A stretch of 64,000 nucleotides of DNA from Coriaria nepalensis (lineage: Eukaryota; Streptophyta; Magnoliopsida; Cucurbitales; Coriariaceae): contig CP114488.1 of NCBI GenBank assembly GCA_027186245.1, positions 818,501 through 882,500 on the forward strand. The letters run 5' to 3'. Below the pieces are notes generated by a model. That model saw only the letters and a program-made list of their open reading frames with translations, was not told where the DNA came from and searched no databases. Of the stretch, positions 13,066 to 25,007 are shown piece by piece (within the stretch, counting starts at the first letter, position 1; each line of letters starts with the position of its first letter). The position numbers were made by a program, and so were the translations under genes.

Positions 13066-15795
13066 ATGAGCAAGGGGCCTGGACTGTTCTCTGACATCGG
13101 CAAGAAAGCCAAAGGTAAATAAGAACAATCTCAATCTTAATCTTCTGGAAAATATATTGCTTTTTTTTTTTTTTTTTCTCGGAGGAGTAATAGCTGATTT
13201 TCTTCTTCTTGTTGTTGTTTAGATCTTTTGACGAAGGACTATAACAGCGATCAGAAATTCTCTGTTTCCACCTACAGCGATGCGGGAGTGGTAGGAATCG
13301 AGCTTTCTAGCGTTTTCTTATACTCTTTATTTTTTGGAAATGTTGAGAAAAACTAGACTTAGATCTGTAATTAGGGTTTGTGTATTGATTTTGGTTATAA
13401 TATCGATGCAAATTGCATTTGGATCTCTTTATGTGTTATTTTTCTGTTCTAGTTTATCTGTGAACGCGTAGTTGTTTTCTTATAAGATTCGAGATGATAG
13501 TGAGTTGTGACCTTTATATAGTCTGATAGCTTTGAAACATCTTGTCTTGTTCACGTTGATCTGTTTGGAAAATGTGTCAACAACTTTTCTGCGGTTCTTG
13601 TGATGCCAGATACCATAGGGTTGGACTGAGATTTGTACTAGTGGTTCTGTATGTGATAATAATGGCTTCATTTTCCCCTATCTCCACTCTCTACCTTCTT
13701 TAACCAGCATCGTCTTTAGTAATTACGTCAAAGATAGATTTATTGAATGGATCGTGTACTTGTATGTGCACATATGTCATTTTATCACAACTGTCGTTAT
13801 CCTCTCTATCTTTCATTGTATATATATATATTTTAAATCTCCTAACTCGTGAGGCTCTAGAGAGTAGAATTAGTCGATTGAAGACGGAATATCTAAATTG
13901 TAGATTTGGTCCCGAATCTCGAAAGAAGGATAATCCAATTGAGATCGATTGCAGGGAGGTCTTAGAGTGTGAAACTTTTAGTTATTTAGGAAATACTATG
14001 AAAAAGACTGGTGACATTCGATGGGATATAGACCATAGGATTAAAGTAGGTTGGATGAAATGGAAGATGATATCAAGAGTCTTATATGATGGAAGGATGC
14101 CCATGAGGTTGAAAGGAAAGTGTTACAAGACAATCGTTCGACTATGCTTTATGGTTGTTGCGGGGTGTTGGGCCATTTACGGGACAATATATCCATAAGA
14201 TGACGGTAGTAGAGATGCGTATGTTAAGATGAATGTGTGATAAAACACGCAATGATAAAATTAGGAATGACAACAAATAGGGAGAGACATTTAACATGAT
14301 TTGCTCATGTGCAGAGGAGACCAAACACGGCCCCAATTTGACAAAGTTTAGATTGGTAGGTAAGTAGTGGGCTTAGATGGAGGGGTGGGTCATTGAAAAC
14401 TTGGATGAAGGTGTTGAAAGAATACATCCTAAATCTTGGATTAGACAATAATCTGTAGGAAGCTGGTTTAGCTTGGAGAATCAATATTCATGTAGCCGAC
14501 TCTGAAAATAATGGGAATGAGCTTTGATGATGACGAATCTCCTAACTCGTCCAAATGCATTTATATACTAGCTTTTCAAACAGTCTTATTTGAGTTGGAA
14601 AAACTTTTATTATTGATCAGTTACACCGATTGCTAACCATTTAGGAACACTGAACTCTGGGATTTTGGCATATGCATATTTGATAACATTTAGAACTCTT
14701 CATAGTTATTCCTTCCCATATTGCTTGATATTGCACTTGATATTTGATAGTGCTTGATATATATTGAAGGGAAATGGTACGCATTTTTTACTCACCTGCA
14801 TCCCTCTTCATATTCTTCTAGGCTCTTACCTCAACAGCAGTGAAGAAAGGAGGATTTTCCACTGGGGATTTGGCAGCAGAGTACAAGTACAAGAACGTTC
14901 TAGTCAATTTGAAAGTTGATACAGAATCTCACGTCAGTTATTACTTCTTACAACTTTGTAAAAATGTCTTACAAACAGATTTTTCTTGGTCTATTAAGCA
15001 ATTTCCAGGTCCTGTATTTTGCAGATATTGACCAGCCTCACATTTACTGATATTGTCCCATCCACAAAGACTATCGCTTCGCTCAAAGTGCCTGTTTATA
15101 ACTCTGGCAAGGTAATTAACCAATTCTTCCCATAAGTTTCTTACTCTAACTGTCACAAAAGACTTATTACTCCCTCTCCGTTTTTCAGCTGGAGGTGCAA
15201 TACTTCCACCACCATGCAACCTTCACCACTACTGTGGCTAACCAAGGCCCATCCGTTGATGTATCAGCCACTATTGGTACTCCTGCTATTGCCTTTGGGG
15301 CAGAGGCAGGTTATGATACTACTCTCAGCAAATTCACCAAGTACACTGCTGGTATCAGTGTGACAAAACCCGAGTCTTCTGCTTCAATTATCCTGTAAGA
15401 CTTCTTTTATGCTTATAGATATACATTCCAAACCACTCAGTAAAAGAATATATGAATGATAAATTTTCTTGGGTTCCTTTTCTCTTAGGGGTGATAAGGG
15501 GGACACTATAAAAGCTGCCTATGTACATCACCTAGATCAGCTCAAGAGGAGTGCTGCAGTTGGAGAGATCACCAGAAGGTTTTCGACCAATGAGAATACT
15601 TTCACAGTAGGAGGGTCTTATGCTGTTGATGATCTAACCATTGTGAAGGCGAAATTGAACAATCATGGGAAGCTTGGGGCCCTTCTTCAACATGCTGTTA
15701 TTCCGAAATCTTTATTGACTATCTCAGGTGAGATTGACACTAAGGCCTTGGACAAACATCCCAGGTTCGGTTTGGCTATTGCTCTCAAGCCTTGA
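13066..15795 (+). CDS. VDAC2: Mitochondrial outer-membrane porin (VDAC)
   Basis: Six exons: 13066-13114, 13223-13290, 14822-14932, 15025-15111, 15189-15394 and 15489-15795, giving 275 residues, the normal VDAC length. Joined, it begins MSKGPGLFSDIGKKAKDLLT, the N-terminal helix of plant VDACs, and continues as the beta-barrel with GVALTSTAVKKGG, LEVQYFHHHAT, FGAEAGYDTT, SIILGDKGDTIKAAY and the C-terminal signature HPRFGLAIALKP. The protein forms the main metabolite and ion channel of the mitochondrial outer membrane. As I remember the Arabidopsis paralogues it is closest to VDAC2, but the isoform number is not secure. Intron 2 is about 1.5 kb, far longer than the others, because it carries LINE-derived sequence listed separately. 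The splice joins keep one continuous frame and no lesion is seen in the exons. Confidence 0.95.
13845..14530 (+). mobile_element. Decayed non-LTR retrotransposon 3' end inside VDAC intron 2
   Basis: The plus strand reads SRLKTEYLNCRF, then FSYLGNTMKKTGDIRWDIDHR, then GWMKWKMISRVLYDGRMPMRLKGK. This is the conserved region after the catalytic core of plant LINE reverse transcriptases of the RTE-like group. After a stop at about 14198 the same family resumes in other frames: HKMTVVEMRML near 14195-14225, a HLTWFAHVQRRPNTAP-like piece near 14290-14335, and AWRINIHVADSEN near 14473-14513. Stops and frameshifts mean it is dead. It lies in the same orientation as VDAC, wholly within the intron. The 5' part of the element is absent, typical of 5'-truncated LINE insertions. 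Confidence 0.8.
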
Positions 15796-16961
15796 TCTGT
15801 TGCAATGATGATATGCTTGTGTTGCTGTTTTTGGAAACATTGTTCAATTTTTGGTTCACTCCTGCAAGGGAGCACTTAATAAGTACTTCCACAGATATAA
15901 TTGTTTAGGTTGTCTATTCACCATGGATCCATTTGTTTTGATGCTCAGGCTTTTTCTTACTGTCCTCAGTTTCTTGGCTCGTTTTTGCCTTTATACTTCT
16001 TCTAGGTTATTTTTTTAAGGTATTTGAACGTCCGAACAAATTTTTTTTCCTTTATTTGGAGTTTCACGTTTTTTTTTTCATTTTTCTTTGGTTGGTTCAT
16101 ATATTGTTCTTATTTTTCCTTGAATGGTTTATCTTGCCTTCCATTCGTATACTAAAACCCCAGAACTCTTTTAAAATCTGAGCTCAGCCGGGTTCAGCCC
16201 AAAATTTCATCAAGAATCTGGGCTGATTCCAGGAATAGTTGTGAAACTGAAATCCAAATTTATGACAAAAAACGAGACATCTCCACCTACAAAGCAATTG
16301 GGGTTTGGATTCGGTCCAAATATCCGGATCAATCCGGATATACGATTAGTAGTCATTAAGCACTTTGCAAGCCGTGTCAAAAAGATGGTCCAAGATGAAC
16401 AGAACCGAAACCAAATCCAGCAATTTCAGCCTTGTTATTATCACAATGACATACAATTCTTCTCCAAACTAAAGATTCCTTGCAATACCATCATGTCTTC
16501 AAGGTTCAACCAGAAAATATAACCAGTTTCTTTTGTTTTGAAATTTGATGAATCAATGGAATCACTGATCCTCCTAAGTAGGCTTTAAAATAATATATGA
16601 CCCGGCTCGAGATTTTCTAAGGTTGAGCCACTCAATTTACCAAGCTTATAACTCCGTAAAGAACATAGAGGGGCCAAAAGAGGCATTAGATTCAACAACT
16701 CAACACTCAAATCTATATCCTCCAAGCACACACCAGCAATGGTTATGGCACGTTAATTCACCATAACAATTGATAAAATTATTAGAACATTGGATATTTG
16801 TAACATATTCACATAAAGTCAAAACCAAGGTCTGAAGAAAATCCATAAGATTCAGATTCAATCATTGAAACATTACCAAAATGGAAACATTTCCTCATCT
16901 CAGAGAACAAAAAAGAAAGCAGATTAATTAGAACTATAAAATTTTCACCAGATTTCAAAAT
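15796..16961. other. VDAC 3' flank and intergenic region
   Basis: The first 200-300 bases are likely VDAC 3' untranslated sequence. No clear further gene is seen; an open frame at 16241-16522 has no recognisable family. The last 100 bases before 16962 would be the 3' flank of the broken L26 gene on the minus strand. Confidence 0.4.
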
Positions 16962-17442
<481 letters not shown>

Positions 17443-18060
17443 GGCTGCTCGTTGGTGATTTTGGTGCGGGGTTTGACTATGGTTTTCTTGAACTACGAAG
17501 AGTGAGAGAGTGAAGACACGATTTCTATTTATATGAGAAATGAACGTTGCGAAAAAATGATTATTAGGGCTCTTTGCTGGGCCGCTGCCTCTTGTGCTAG
17601 TAAATCTTTCGGCCCATTTTTAACAGGCCGAATAGGGCTATTAGCCTGTATCGACTTCCCGGACCATGTCACACAGAAATTGACTGGCCCAATAGAAGCT
17701 AGTATTGGGCTAAAACTGATATGCATATGAGTCCATCTGATGATCCCATATCTTGTTAGCTATCAAATCTACTCTTTAGCCCGCCATGTTATTCCCATTT
17801 ACTCTTTATAAACTCTTTAGCCCGCCATCTAATCTAAGCTTTGGTTTCCCCACTTAAAGCAATTCATGGGCCCGTTTGAGCTTGTATATGGAGGATGGGA
17901 TTAGATTTTCTATAATAGGATGCTTTGAGGCATATATACCCTTCCCTAAGCAAAATCTAGATTATCCAACAAGAGATGAAGAAAATTTTACCCGCATAGC
18001 TTGAAAACGATACCATATGGAGGCATATATAACCGTATCGAAAAAAAAGCGTCTCAAAGT
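17443..18060. promoter_or_regulatory. Upstream region of the L26 copy, rich in GCCCA/TGGGC motifs
   Basis: Between 17578 and 17720 there are several GCCCA or TGGGC elements (gggcc, ggccca, ggccca, attgggct). These resemble the site II motifs common in promoters of plant ribosomal protein genes. A further direct repeat, actctttagcccgccat, occurs twice at about 17771-17829. No coding region is seen. The activity is inferred from motif content alone. Confidence 0.45.
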
Positions 18061-19213
18061 TCAAAAACCTAACTTCATTTTTCGGGCAATAGATGGAAGC
18101 CATTTCTCTCCCCTAATCTTTTTCAATTCCGCCACTCTTTCCTCTTCTCTCTTAGCTTTTGCCTTATCTAATGCATCCTTAGCTTCCATCCTAAGTAAGG
18201 ATTTCTGATGTGCCTTTTCAGCGGCAGCCAATATGTCTTCTCCCTCCACAGCAATAGTCCTAAGCTTTCGCGTGAACTGCAAGTCACCAAAAAGAAAACG
18301 TCACATTCATTTTAATCTAATCTCATACTAAAACTCCAGTTTCAAAAATCCAGTTCTAAAAGTGCTGAGGCAAACTAAGCTGATTCAGAGTAATAAAAAT
18401 GCTAACCTTCTTTGATTTTTCATTGATTTCTTTTCCGGGAATAAGACTGGGACGTTTTTTGGGTCCTTCAAGCTCATCTGAGTGAGTGGGTATATATTCT
18501 CAAAGCTTTCAGTCTATATATCAGAATTTAGCAAAATAGCAAATAAAGATATAGAACAAGTTAATTCAACTATATTTGATGAGACTAATTACTTACCCAC
18601 ATGATCAAACACAATTCCAGGGGGTGCACGTTTAAACAAACGAATGCCGCTTTCACTGATCAGAGAATCGTCATCTGGGACACAAACCGGATCTTCTGTT
18701 ACGATCTCTAAGCTCTTTTCTAAAATATTCTCCAAAAGCTTTTGCGCCTGTCAAAAAAATATTCCATTTAGTCGCTGTTCATAGTTCAAATGACAATGCA
18801 AGTATTCAGAATTGAAAATCCCCAATTTTTTCTCCGAAGAAAGAAAGAATGAATTTTCTGATTGCCAAAGAAAATACAGTTTCGCAGTTATGAAGCTTGA
18901 GCATTTTTTATGTAAAGAAGAAAATAAATCTTATGAGCTAGTGATTTTAACGCAATTAAGGAGTTTAAAAGCAGTGATTAGGGAACTAAACCTTGATTTG
19001 GTAGTGTTTAGGCTGCTGCCCATGGATTATGTGCTTGTGATCGAAATCATCATCCTTCGTATTATCAGCGGCGATTATGGAGGAGGCAGAGTGTCCATTT
19101 GTAAAGGAAGAGATGAATGAGGAAGTTTTGGCGACGGAATCTATGGCGGCCTTCCATTTCGCGTCTCCATCCTCTTCTCCGCTGCTGCTGCCTCTGCTGC
19201 TTGGAACACCCAT
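18061..19213 (-). CDS. Conserved plant protein of unknown function
   Basis: On the minus strand four exons, 19213-18992, 18747-18597, 18477-18407 and 18276-18061, join in frame to give 219 residues. The N-terminus is Ser/Gly-rich and polar (MGVPSSRGSSSGEEDGDAKW). The middle has SGIRLFKRAPPGIVFDHVDE and GPKKRPSLIPGKEINEKSKKF. The C-terminal third is a charged, probably helical stretch (AEKAHQKSLLRMEAKDALDK, EEERVAELKKIRGEKWLPSIAR). I recall plant proteins sharing the PPGIVFD, GPKKRP and LKKIRGE(K/R)WLPSIAR segments, but I cannot name the family. There is no signal peptide or membrane segment, and the basic and acidic composition would suit a nuclear or cytosolic protein. The start chosen is the first in-frame ATG. 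Splice sites are all GT-AG. Confidence 0.8.
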
Positions 19214-20329
19214 TTCTCTTTTTCTCCCGCCGCAATTTTTGGTCACGTGAAAATTGGGCTTTATATTTGATCACGGGAATGAATCATTTTTATTGGTCTG
19301 GACCTGTTCATCCAGCCTTTAGGTACAAAATGATGCTCGGCCCAAGAATGATGGCTTCCCTCATTACTGTCTTTGTTATATATATTTAAATATCGACAAA
19401 TTAATAGTTTTAATTTTTGGGATTGAAATAATTTATTATTTAATAAAATATTAATTTTTTAAAAAACTTAGTATATTAAATTTAAATTATTATTATTAAA
19501 GTGAGATTATTAATTTATTGAGTTTTATTATATTGAGAAAATTTTAATATGTATAAATAGAGATTCAATATTTATTTTATATAATGCTTATTATATTTTT
19601 GGAGAAATCGTCTTCATCTTTCATCCTAAGGCAAAAACTACATTGTTCACTTTTCATCTTAAGGTAAAAAATATATCACATAAATCATCAATTTATTTTT
19701 ACATAATATCGAAAACGATTAAAAACTAATCAATAACTAAAAATGAGTTGACATTCCCTCAAATCGAAAATAAACATATGAGATCTCTCGAAAATAGGAT
19801 AGTCATTGTATTTAATAGACATGGAGTCTCTATTTTGTATTTATGTTGGATCGATTAATTTTAACTATATATATCAGTTTTATATATTATCAAGATTGAT
19901 TACTCTACTTTATACATAGTTTCCGCTAAATTCTTTATATATTTAGCTTAGAAAAAAGAAAAAGAAAATTGTCTTAAAGACTAATTCTATGCTAATAATC
20001 ACATAATTTCATTGCATTCGTCACTCCTTAACAACTCTCAAATTGAATAGCAAGTAGGGCCCACCCAAAACATCATCAGCAAGGACCAAAGTATGTTTAA
20101 TTACTTTGTTAATACAAAATTTTGGACCCATATTTTAACCAAAGGAGACAGAAAAACAGACCTTCATTGCCTTAACCAATCGCAGTCTGCCATTTGTTTC
20201 AATTACTAAGCTTTGAAGTAGTCCATGTCTCTCAAAATATTTTTGTGAAGGTCAAATGTAGCTTTTCTATGATAGTAACGTTGGACCAATTCCACCTTAG
20301 CTAATGATTCTGTAAGACACCCTTAACAA

Positions 20330-20394
20330 CACAAACACAAACACAAACACAAACACAAACACACAAACACAAACACAAACACAAACACAAACAC
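20330..20394. repeat. ACAAAC hexanucleotide microsatellite
   Basis: About ten copies of ACAAAC on the plus strand, interrupted once by an extra AC near 20361. A simple tandem repeat. Confidence 0.9.
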
Positions 20395-21242
20395 TTTTAT
20401 AAAACTCAACAACACAAACGCTAGAGGTCTGGACTATGCCTGCAAAAAATTCATGAGATGTAGACCTCTTTTTTATATAAACTCATACATACTTAATTGA
20501 ATTAGGTTACCCTAACCAATAATGAAACCAGATCCTATACATAATTAGTATCCTTAATTTTACTCTCCAAAAGATTTTACATGTTTTAATTAATAAAAAA
20601 AAGCAACTTAGTTTGCTCTACAAACACCAACTAGTTGCTATCTTCACACATCATGTCCAGAACAATTTATTTAGTTATGGTAATTGCGACATTTCATCTA
20701 CTATATTTTAATCTTATTTTATAATAAAGCAAAGTGACAAGGGGTCTCACTCTCACAGATGATCTTAATTAAGTCGTCTTCTTGTACCATTAAGCTCCGA
20801 AAATCATAATGATCATGTATCTCATTCTTAATTACTCTTACTTTATGTGTTTAAACAACTACTTAACATAATGTCATGTTAAACATTTTCTATTGGGATT
20901 ACTTAAGAAAGAAAACTTTCGCCTCGAAAACAAAATGAGGAGACCTTTCAAATAAATCTATTTATATTTAAGATCCATATATAAGTTTAACATTAAGAAG
21001 ACCCTGTATATCGGGATTTGACCGAGAACTTCTTCACTAAAATCTAATTTGAGATTCAACCAAAAAAAAAAAAAAAAAAGTTACCTCAACCTATGTTATA
21101 GGACATCTTATCAACATGGGACAGGGAGTATTACGACTTACAAGCATAGAATATTTCATAATGATTGGTCAAGTGAACAAGAACAGGAACCCAAGGGATT
21201 CCAAGATACATGCATGCAATTTAATTACCCAAAATTAAACTA

Positions 21243-21660
21243 CAAGGCCTGTTCGCTTACAAGTTTTCAAAAAGTGTTTTGAAAAAAATCTTTTGTAGTA
21301 GATATGATTTGATATTTTAATTTTTAATAATTATAAAAAATATTTTTAAAATTTTAAAATTCATATTTTTAATTAATTTTTACCATTGTGAAAAAAAAAA
21401 ATCTATTAATAAATCTCGAATCTTTATTGATGGAGCTTTAAACTCTATTAATGGATGCTTATTTTTTCTTGGAGGAGACAGTAAGAAATTGAGAACAAAA
21501 AATTGAAAAAATGGTATTTTTTATAATTATTACAAATTAATTAAAATATAAAAATATGATATGATTTGACATGTTTGTTTATCTTTTTAAATAATGACAC
21601 ATCATCAAAATATGTTATAAAATACGAAATAGATTTCAAAACATCCTGTCAAACAAACCA
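21243..21660. mobile_element. Possible MITE
   Basis: The left edge reads ggcctgttcgcttacaag and the right edge, read on the minus strand, atggtttgtttgacagg. These are imperfect inverted ends of the kind found on plant MITEs, and the interior is very AT-rich and non-coding. I could not identify a clean target-site duplication, so the boundaries are approximate. Confidence 0.35.
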
Positions 21661-21710
21661 TAATTTTTTGCCAAATTATAATAATAATAAGTGAATCACA
21701 TTGAGAACTT

Positions 21711-22304
21711 GATAGAGGTAGCAATTCGTGTCGGCATGGCACTGCTTGGGCACGACACGGATTATGTCTTGTTATGCCCGACACAGATTGGTCTGTATTG
21801 TGCTCGTGTCTGAAAATAAGGGCAAGACATGATATTGACACAGTAACGGGCCATAAATGTATCGTGCCGGCCTGTGAGCCCGTTTCGGCCAATGTGCCTA
21901 TTTTGGCATGGATCCATATACATGTTTCGACCCGTGAGCTTGAAAGCTTGCTTTAAAAAAATTAAATAAAAAAAAAGTTTTAAAATTGTTAGTAAAAGAC
22001 TAACAATATAATATATATTTTGTATATTATTAATCATTCATAATAATTATTATTTAATAAACTAAAAGTTAGTACTATTAATAATTAAATTTATAAATAA
22101 ACATAAAAATCTTACATTAATCAAAAAAATTCTTAAGATTAGGATGTGCTTTTGAGCTCATACTTCGGACGCCCCAAAAAGATTGTATCGTGCCGGCTCA
22201 CATGTCCACATAGTTTGGCACGGCCTGGTAACCATGCCGTGCCCGTACTCGTGCCATACTTTTGTCGTACCGTGCCGTGCTAGCTCGATCCATTTTGACA
22301 TATT
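21711..22304. mobile_element. Probable non-autonomous hAT-like DNA transposon
   Basis: GC-richer ends enclose an AT-rich core. The left end runs gaggtagcaattcgtgtcgg and continues with gcacgacacgg. The right end, read on the minus strand, is gtcaaaatggatcgagctag followed by cacggcacgg. Arrays of CACGGCACGG-type words near both ends in opposite orientation are typical of this plant element class. The flanks gagaactt (21703-21710) and tagaactt (22305-22312) agree at 7 of 8 bases, which fits an 8-base hAT target duplication. No transposase is encoded. Confidence 0.55.
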
Positions 22305-23023
22305 TAGAACTTGGTCATGAAATAAAAAAAAAAACTATTTAAATCAATACAACAATAAAATGAACAGAAATGAAATCCAAAACTAGCATGAAATTGAGAT
22401 TTGCCTTTTCCTTATAAATTATTATTAATCGGTGATCTTTTTTAAAAAAAAAAAGAGAAAATAAAAAAATATCATGTTCTTGGCTAAATGTGACCAGCTA
22501 TTTTCTTCCTTCCTAGATGGAAATTAAAATTATTTGATCAGACTAACTGAACTTGAGGACTTAGAAGAGTTGACAAGTAGTAAACAAATTTATCATTTCA
22601 AAATACCATTTGGTCAAAGGACACGAAATGTAGCCTCACTCGTTATCCAAGTGATTATATATGTATGTATATATGTATATGATATGTATATATGTATATG
22701 TATGTATATATGTATATGATATGTATATCATGTGCGCTATACTCAAAAGTGAATTTGATTCAACACTTACACAACAGAAGTATGGGCGTGGTTTTATATA
22801 ATAGATTCTTTGTATGGGTTTAACTTTTAAGTAAATAGTATTGAAAAGGTGAAGAAGGTGTGGGGATAAATTTTTTGTGTGCAGGTTTTCAAGTACTTTA
22901 TTTATGGTAATGGATTAGTTAGTAGGGAAAACAATGTGACTCTCTCTGGCTGCCTTTTCCTATTCAGTCCCAAATGGTGGGTTTTATCATTTGCTTCCTG
23001 CACACGCCGGCAGCTTTTACAGG

Positions 23024-23178
23024 GACTCTCTCTCTCTCTCTCTCTCTACCCAAAAATATAAAAATAATATTTTTTTATAAAAACCCCAACTTTTCTTTTT
23101 TTAAACAAAAACACCCAATTGACACGCCTACTTCCACTCAAAGAAACTAGAAACATTCCTCTCTCTCTCTCTCTCTCT
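23024..23178 (+). promoter_or_regulatory. CT-repeat tracts in the SHR leader region
   Basis: Two (CT)n tracts, 23024-23048 and 23159-23178, lie 310-465 bases upstream of the SHR start. CT/GA repeats are frequent in plant core promoters and 5' leaders and can recruit GAGA-binding BPC proteins. A direct role here is not shown. Confidence 0.4.
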
Positions 23179-23489
23179 AAAATGGATGAAAAGCTAATCC
23201 ACTAAGTACTAAACCCATTACTGATCATCAGTGATCTGTATGATATAGACCAGCTTGCTAACTTTTTCCTTACACCCACTTTATATCATCTTTTTGTCAG
23301 ACCCAATTGAATAAAAACACCCCCTTTATATCATCTTTCTCATTGAACTACATACATATCATATCAAATTTAAACCCCTATTTTATATAAAATTTAATCT
23401 CTACCCCCAGTATTTTTTTTTTTTTACCGATATAATCCCATATATCTTCATTTGATGTGGGTCTCTTATGTATGTTGTGGGTTAAGAAA

Positions 23490-25007
23490 ATGGATACCAC
23501 TTATACCTTGTTTAGAGACGTAGTATCTACTCTTCAACCTGAGCAATATCATCATCATCATCATCATCTTCGTTCATATAACTCGAGTAGAAGTGCTACT
23601 AGTACTACTACTAATTCTTCCAATTCTAAATCCTTCACTCAAAAATATTTTCAAGAAGAAGAAGAAGAAGAATGCTTCAACTTTTTCATGGATGAAGAAG
23701 ACTTTTCATCGTCTTCTTCCAAACACTTGTACTACCCTACTAATTATAATCCCCGCGGCCACCACCCACCTACTTCCGACGCCGTTACTGCTGCCACCTC
23801 ACCGGATTTAACTAGCACAGATCAATTCCCCTTGGAGCTTATCTCCGGCAAGAACTGGGCCTCGGACCTACTCCTCGAAACCGCCCGATCAATCTCCAGT
23901 AAGAACAGCACACGTGTCCAGAAACTCATGTGGATGCTCAACGAGCTAAGCTCACCTTACGGCGACACTGACCAGAAGATCGCCGCTTGTTTCCTCCAAG
24001 CACTTTTCAGCCGCATGACTGACTCCGGTCAACGCTGCTACCGAACTTTAACCTCTTCCTCTGAGAAAACGTCGTCCTTCGACTCCACAAGAAAACTGCT
24101 TCTCAAGTTCCAAGAAGTAAGCCCTTGGACTACTTTTGGTCACGTAGCATGTAATGGCGCAATACTAGAGGCCTTAGACGGCGAAAACAAGCTCCATATA
24201 ATCGATGTCAGCAACACTTACTGCACACAATGGCCCACCTTGCTCGAATCGCTTGCCACTCGATCCGACGAGACCCCTCATCTCCGACTAACCACCGTGA
24301 TCGCCGCGAAAACCGTCGGAGTATCATCCCCGTCGCAAAAGGTGATGAAAGAGATCGGAGCTCGTTTGGAAAGATTTGCTAGGCTTATGGGCGTTCCTTT
24401 CATATTCAAAGTGGTTTATCATTCTAGTGATCTTTCCGAATTAAACGTGGACGTATTGGGTATTGAAGAAGACGAAGCGATTGCTGTGAATTGCGTGGGA
24501 ACGTTGCATTCTATAACGACAGTTAGTAACCGTCGGGAAATGTTGATCTCTTTGTTTCGCGGTTTGGGGCCGCGCGTTTTAACCGTCGTTGAAGAGGAAG
24601 CCGAGCTGGATGTTGGGCTTGATGGGCCTGAGTTTGTAAAGGGCTTCTCGGAGTGTTTAAGGTGGTTTCGAGTCTACTTCGAGATGTTAGAGGAGAGTTT
24701 TACGAGGACGAGTAACGAGCGGCTCATGCTTGAGCGAGCGGCTGGGCGAGCCGTGGTCGACTTGGTGGCTTGCATGCCGGATGAGTCTGTAGAGCGGAGG
24801 CAATTAGCCGCTAGCTGGGTGAGCCGGTTTCATGGGTGTGGGTTCAATACGGTGCCGTTTAGCGATGAGGTTTGTGACGACGTCAGAGCGTTGTTGAGAA
24901 GGTATAAGGAGGGCTGGGCGATGACGTCAGAGGGATCTGCAGGCGCCGGAATATTCTTGACATGGAAGGACCAGCCGGTGGTGTGGGCCAGTGCTTGGAG
25001 GCCTTGA
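23490..25007 (+). CDS. SHR: GRAS transcription factor, SHORT-ROOT clade
   Basis: One intronless reading frame of 505 residues from ATG 23490, which gives the typical opening ([19 protein letters not shown]). An upstream in-frame ATG at 23457 adds 11 residues foreign to the family. The variable N-terminus has a His run, Ser/Thr tracts and the SHR-specific block [18 protein letters not shown]. The GRAS domain fills the rest: leucine-rich part 1 with [16 protein letters not shown], the VHIID block in the form [16 protein letters not shown] at about residues 234-249, then [44 protein letters not shown], and the SAW end (VVWASAWRP). SHR is made in the stele, moves into the next cell layer, partners SCARECROW and specifies endodermis and the stem-cell divisions of ground tissue. 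The match to Arabidopsis SHR is strong throughout the GRAS domain. The coding region is intact. Confidence 0.95.
   Translation: MDTTYTLFRDVVSTLQPEQYHHHHHHLRSYNSSRSATSTTTNSSNSKSFTQKYFQEEEEEECFNFFMDEEDFSSSSSKHLYYPTNYNPRGHHPPTSDAVTAATSPDLTSTDQFPLELISGKNWASDLLLETARSISSKNSTRVQKLMWMLNELSSPYGDTDQKIAACFLQALFSRMTDSGQRCYRTLTSSSEKTSSFDSTRKLLLKFQEVSPWTTFGHVACNGAILEALDGENKLHIIDVSNTYCTQWPTLLESLATRSDETPHLRLTTVIAAKTVGVSSPSQKVMKEIGARLERFARLMGVPFIFKVVYHSSDLSELNVDVLGIEEDEAIAVNCVGTLHSITTVSNRREMLISLFRGLGPRVLTVVEEEAELDVGLDGPEFVKGFSECLRWFRVYFEMLEESFTRTSNERLMLERAAGRAVVDLVACMPDESVERRQLAASWVSRFHGCGFNTVPFSDEVCDDVRALLRRYKEGWAMTSEGSAGAGIFLTWKDQPVVWASAWRP

Larger units (their letters stand above)
19214..23489. other. Long intergenic region upstream of SHORT-ROOT
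   Basis: About 4.3 kb with no supported gene. It holds an ACAAAC microsatellite (20330-20394), a MITE-like AT-rich element (about 21243-21660), a probable non-autonomous DNA transposon (21711-22304), a TATG/TATA-rich microsatellite (about 22660-22730), and CT-repeat leader sequence just before SHR. Given the size, it probably includes the SHR promoter, but no specific binding site can be defended. Confidence 0.5.

Noticed and set aside
13743..14198. 151-codon open frame as a separate gene
   Set aside because: It is part of a decayed LINE inside VDAC intron 2; the family continues in other frames beyond its stop.
23457..23489. Upstream in-frame ATG extending SHORT-ROOT by 11 residues
   Set aside because: The next ATG gives the conserved MDTxx start of the family; the extra residues do not match it.
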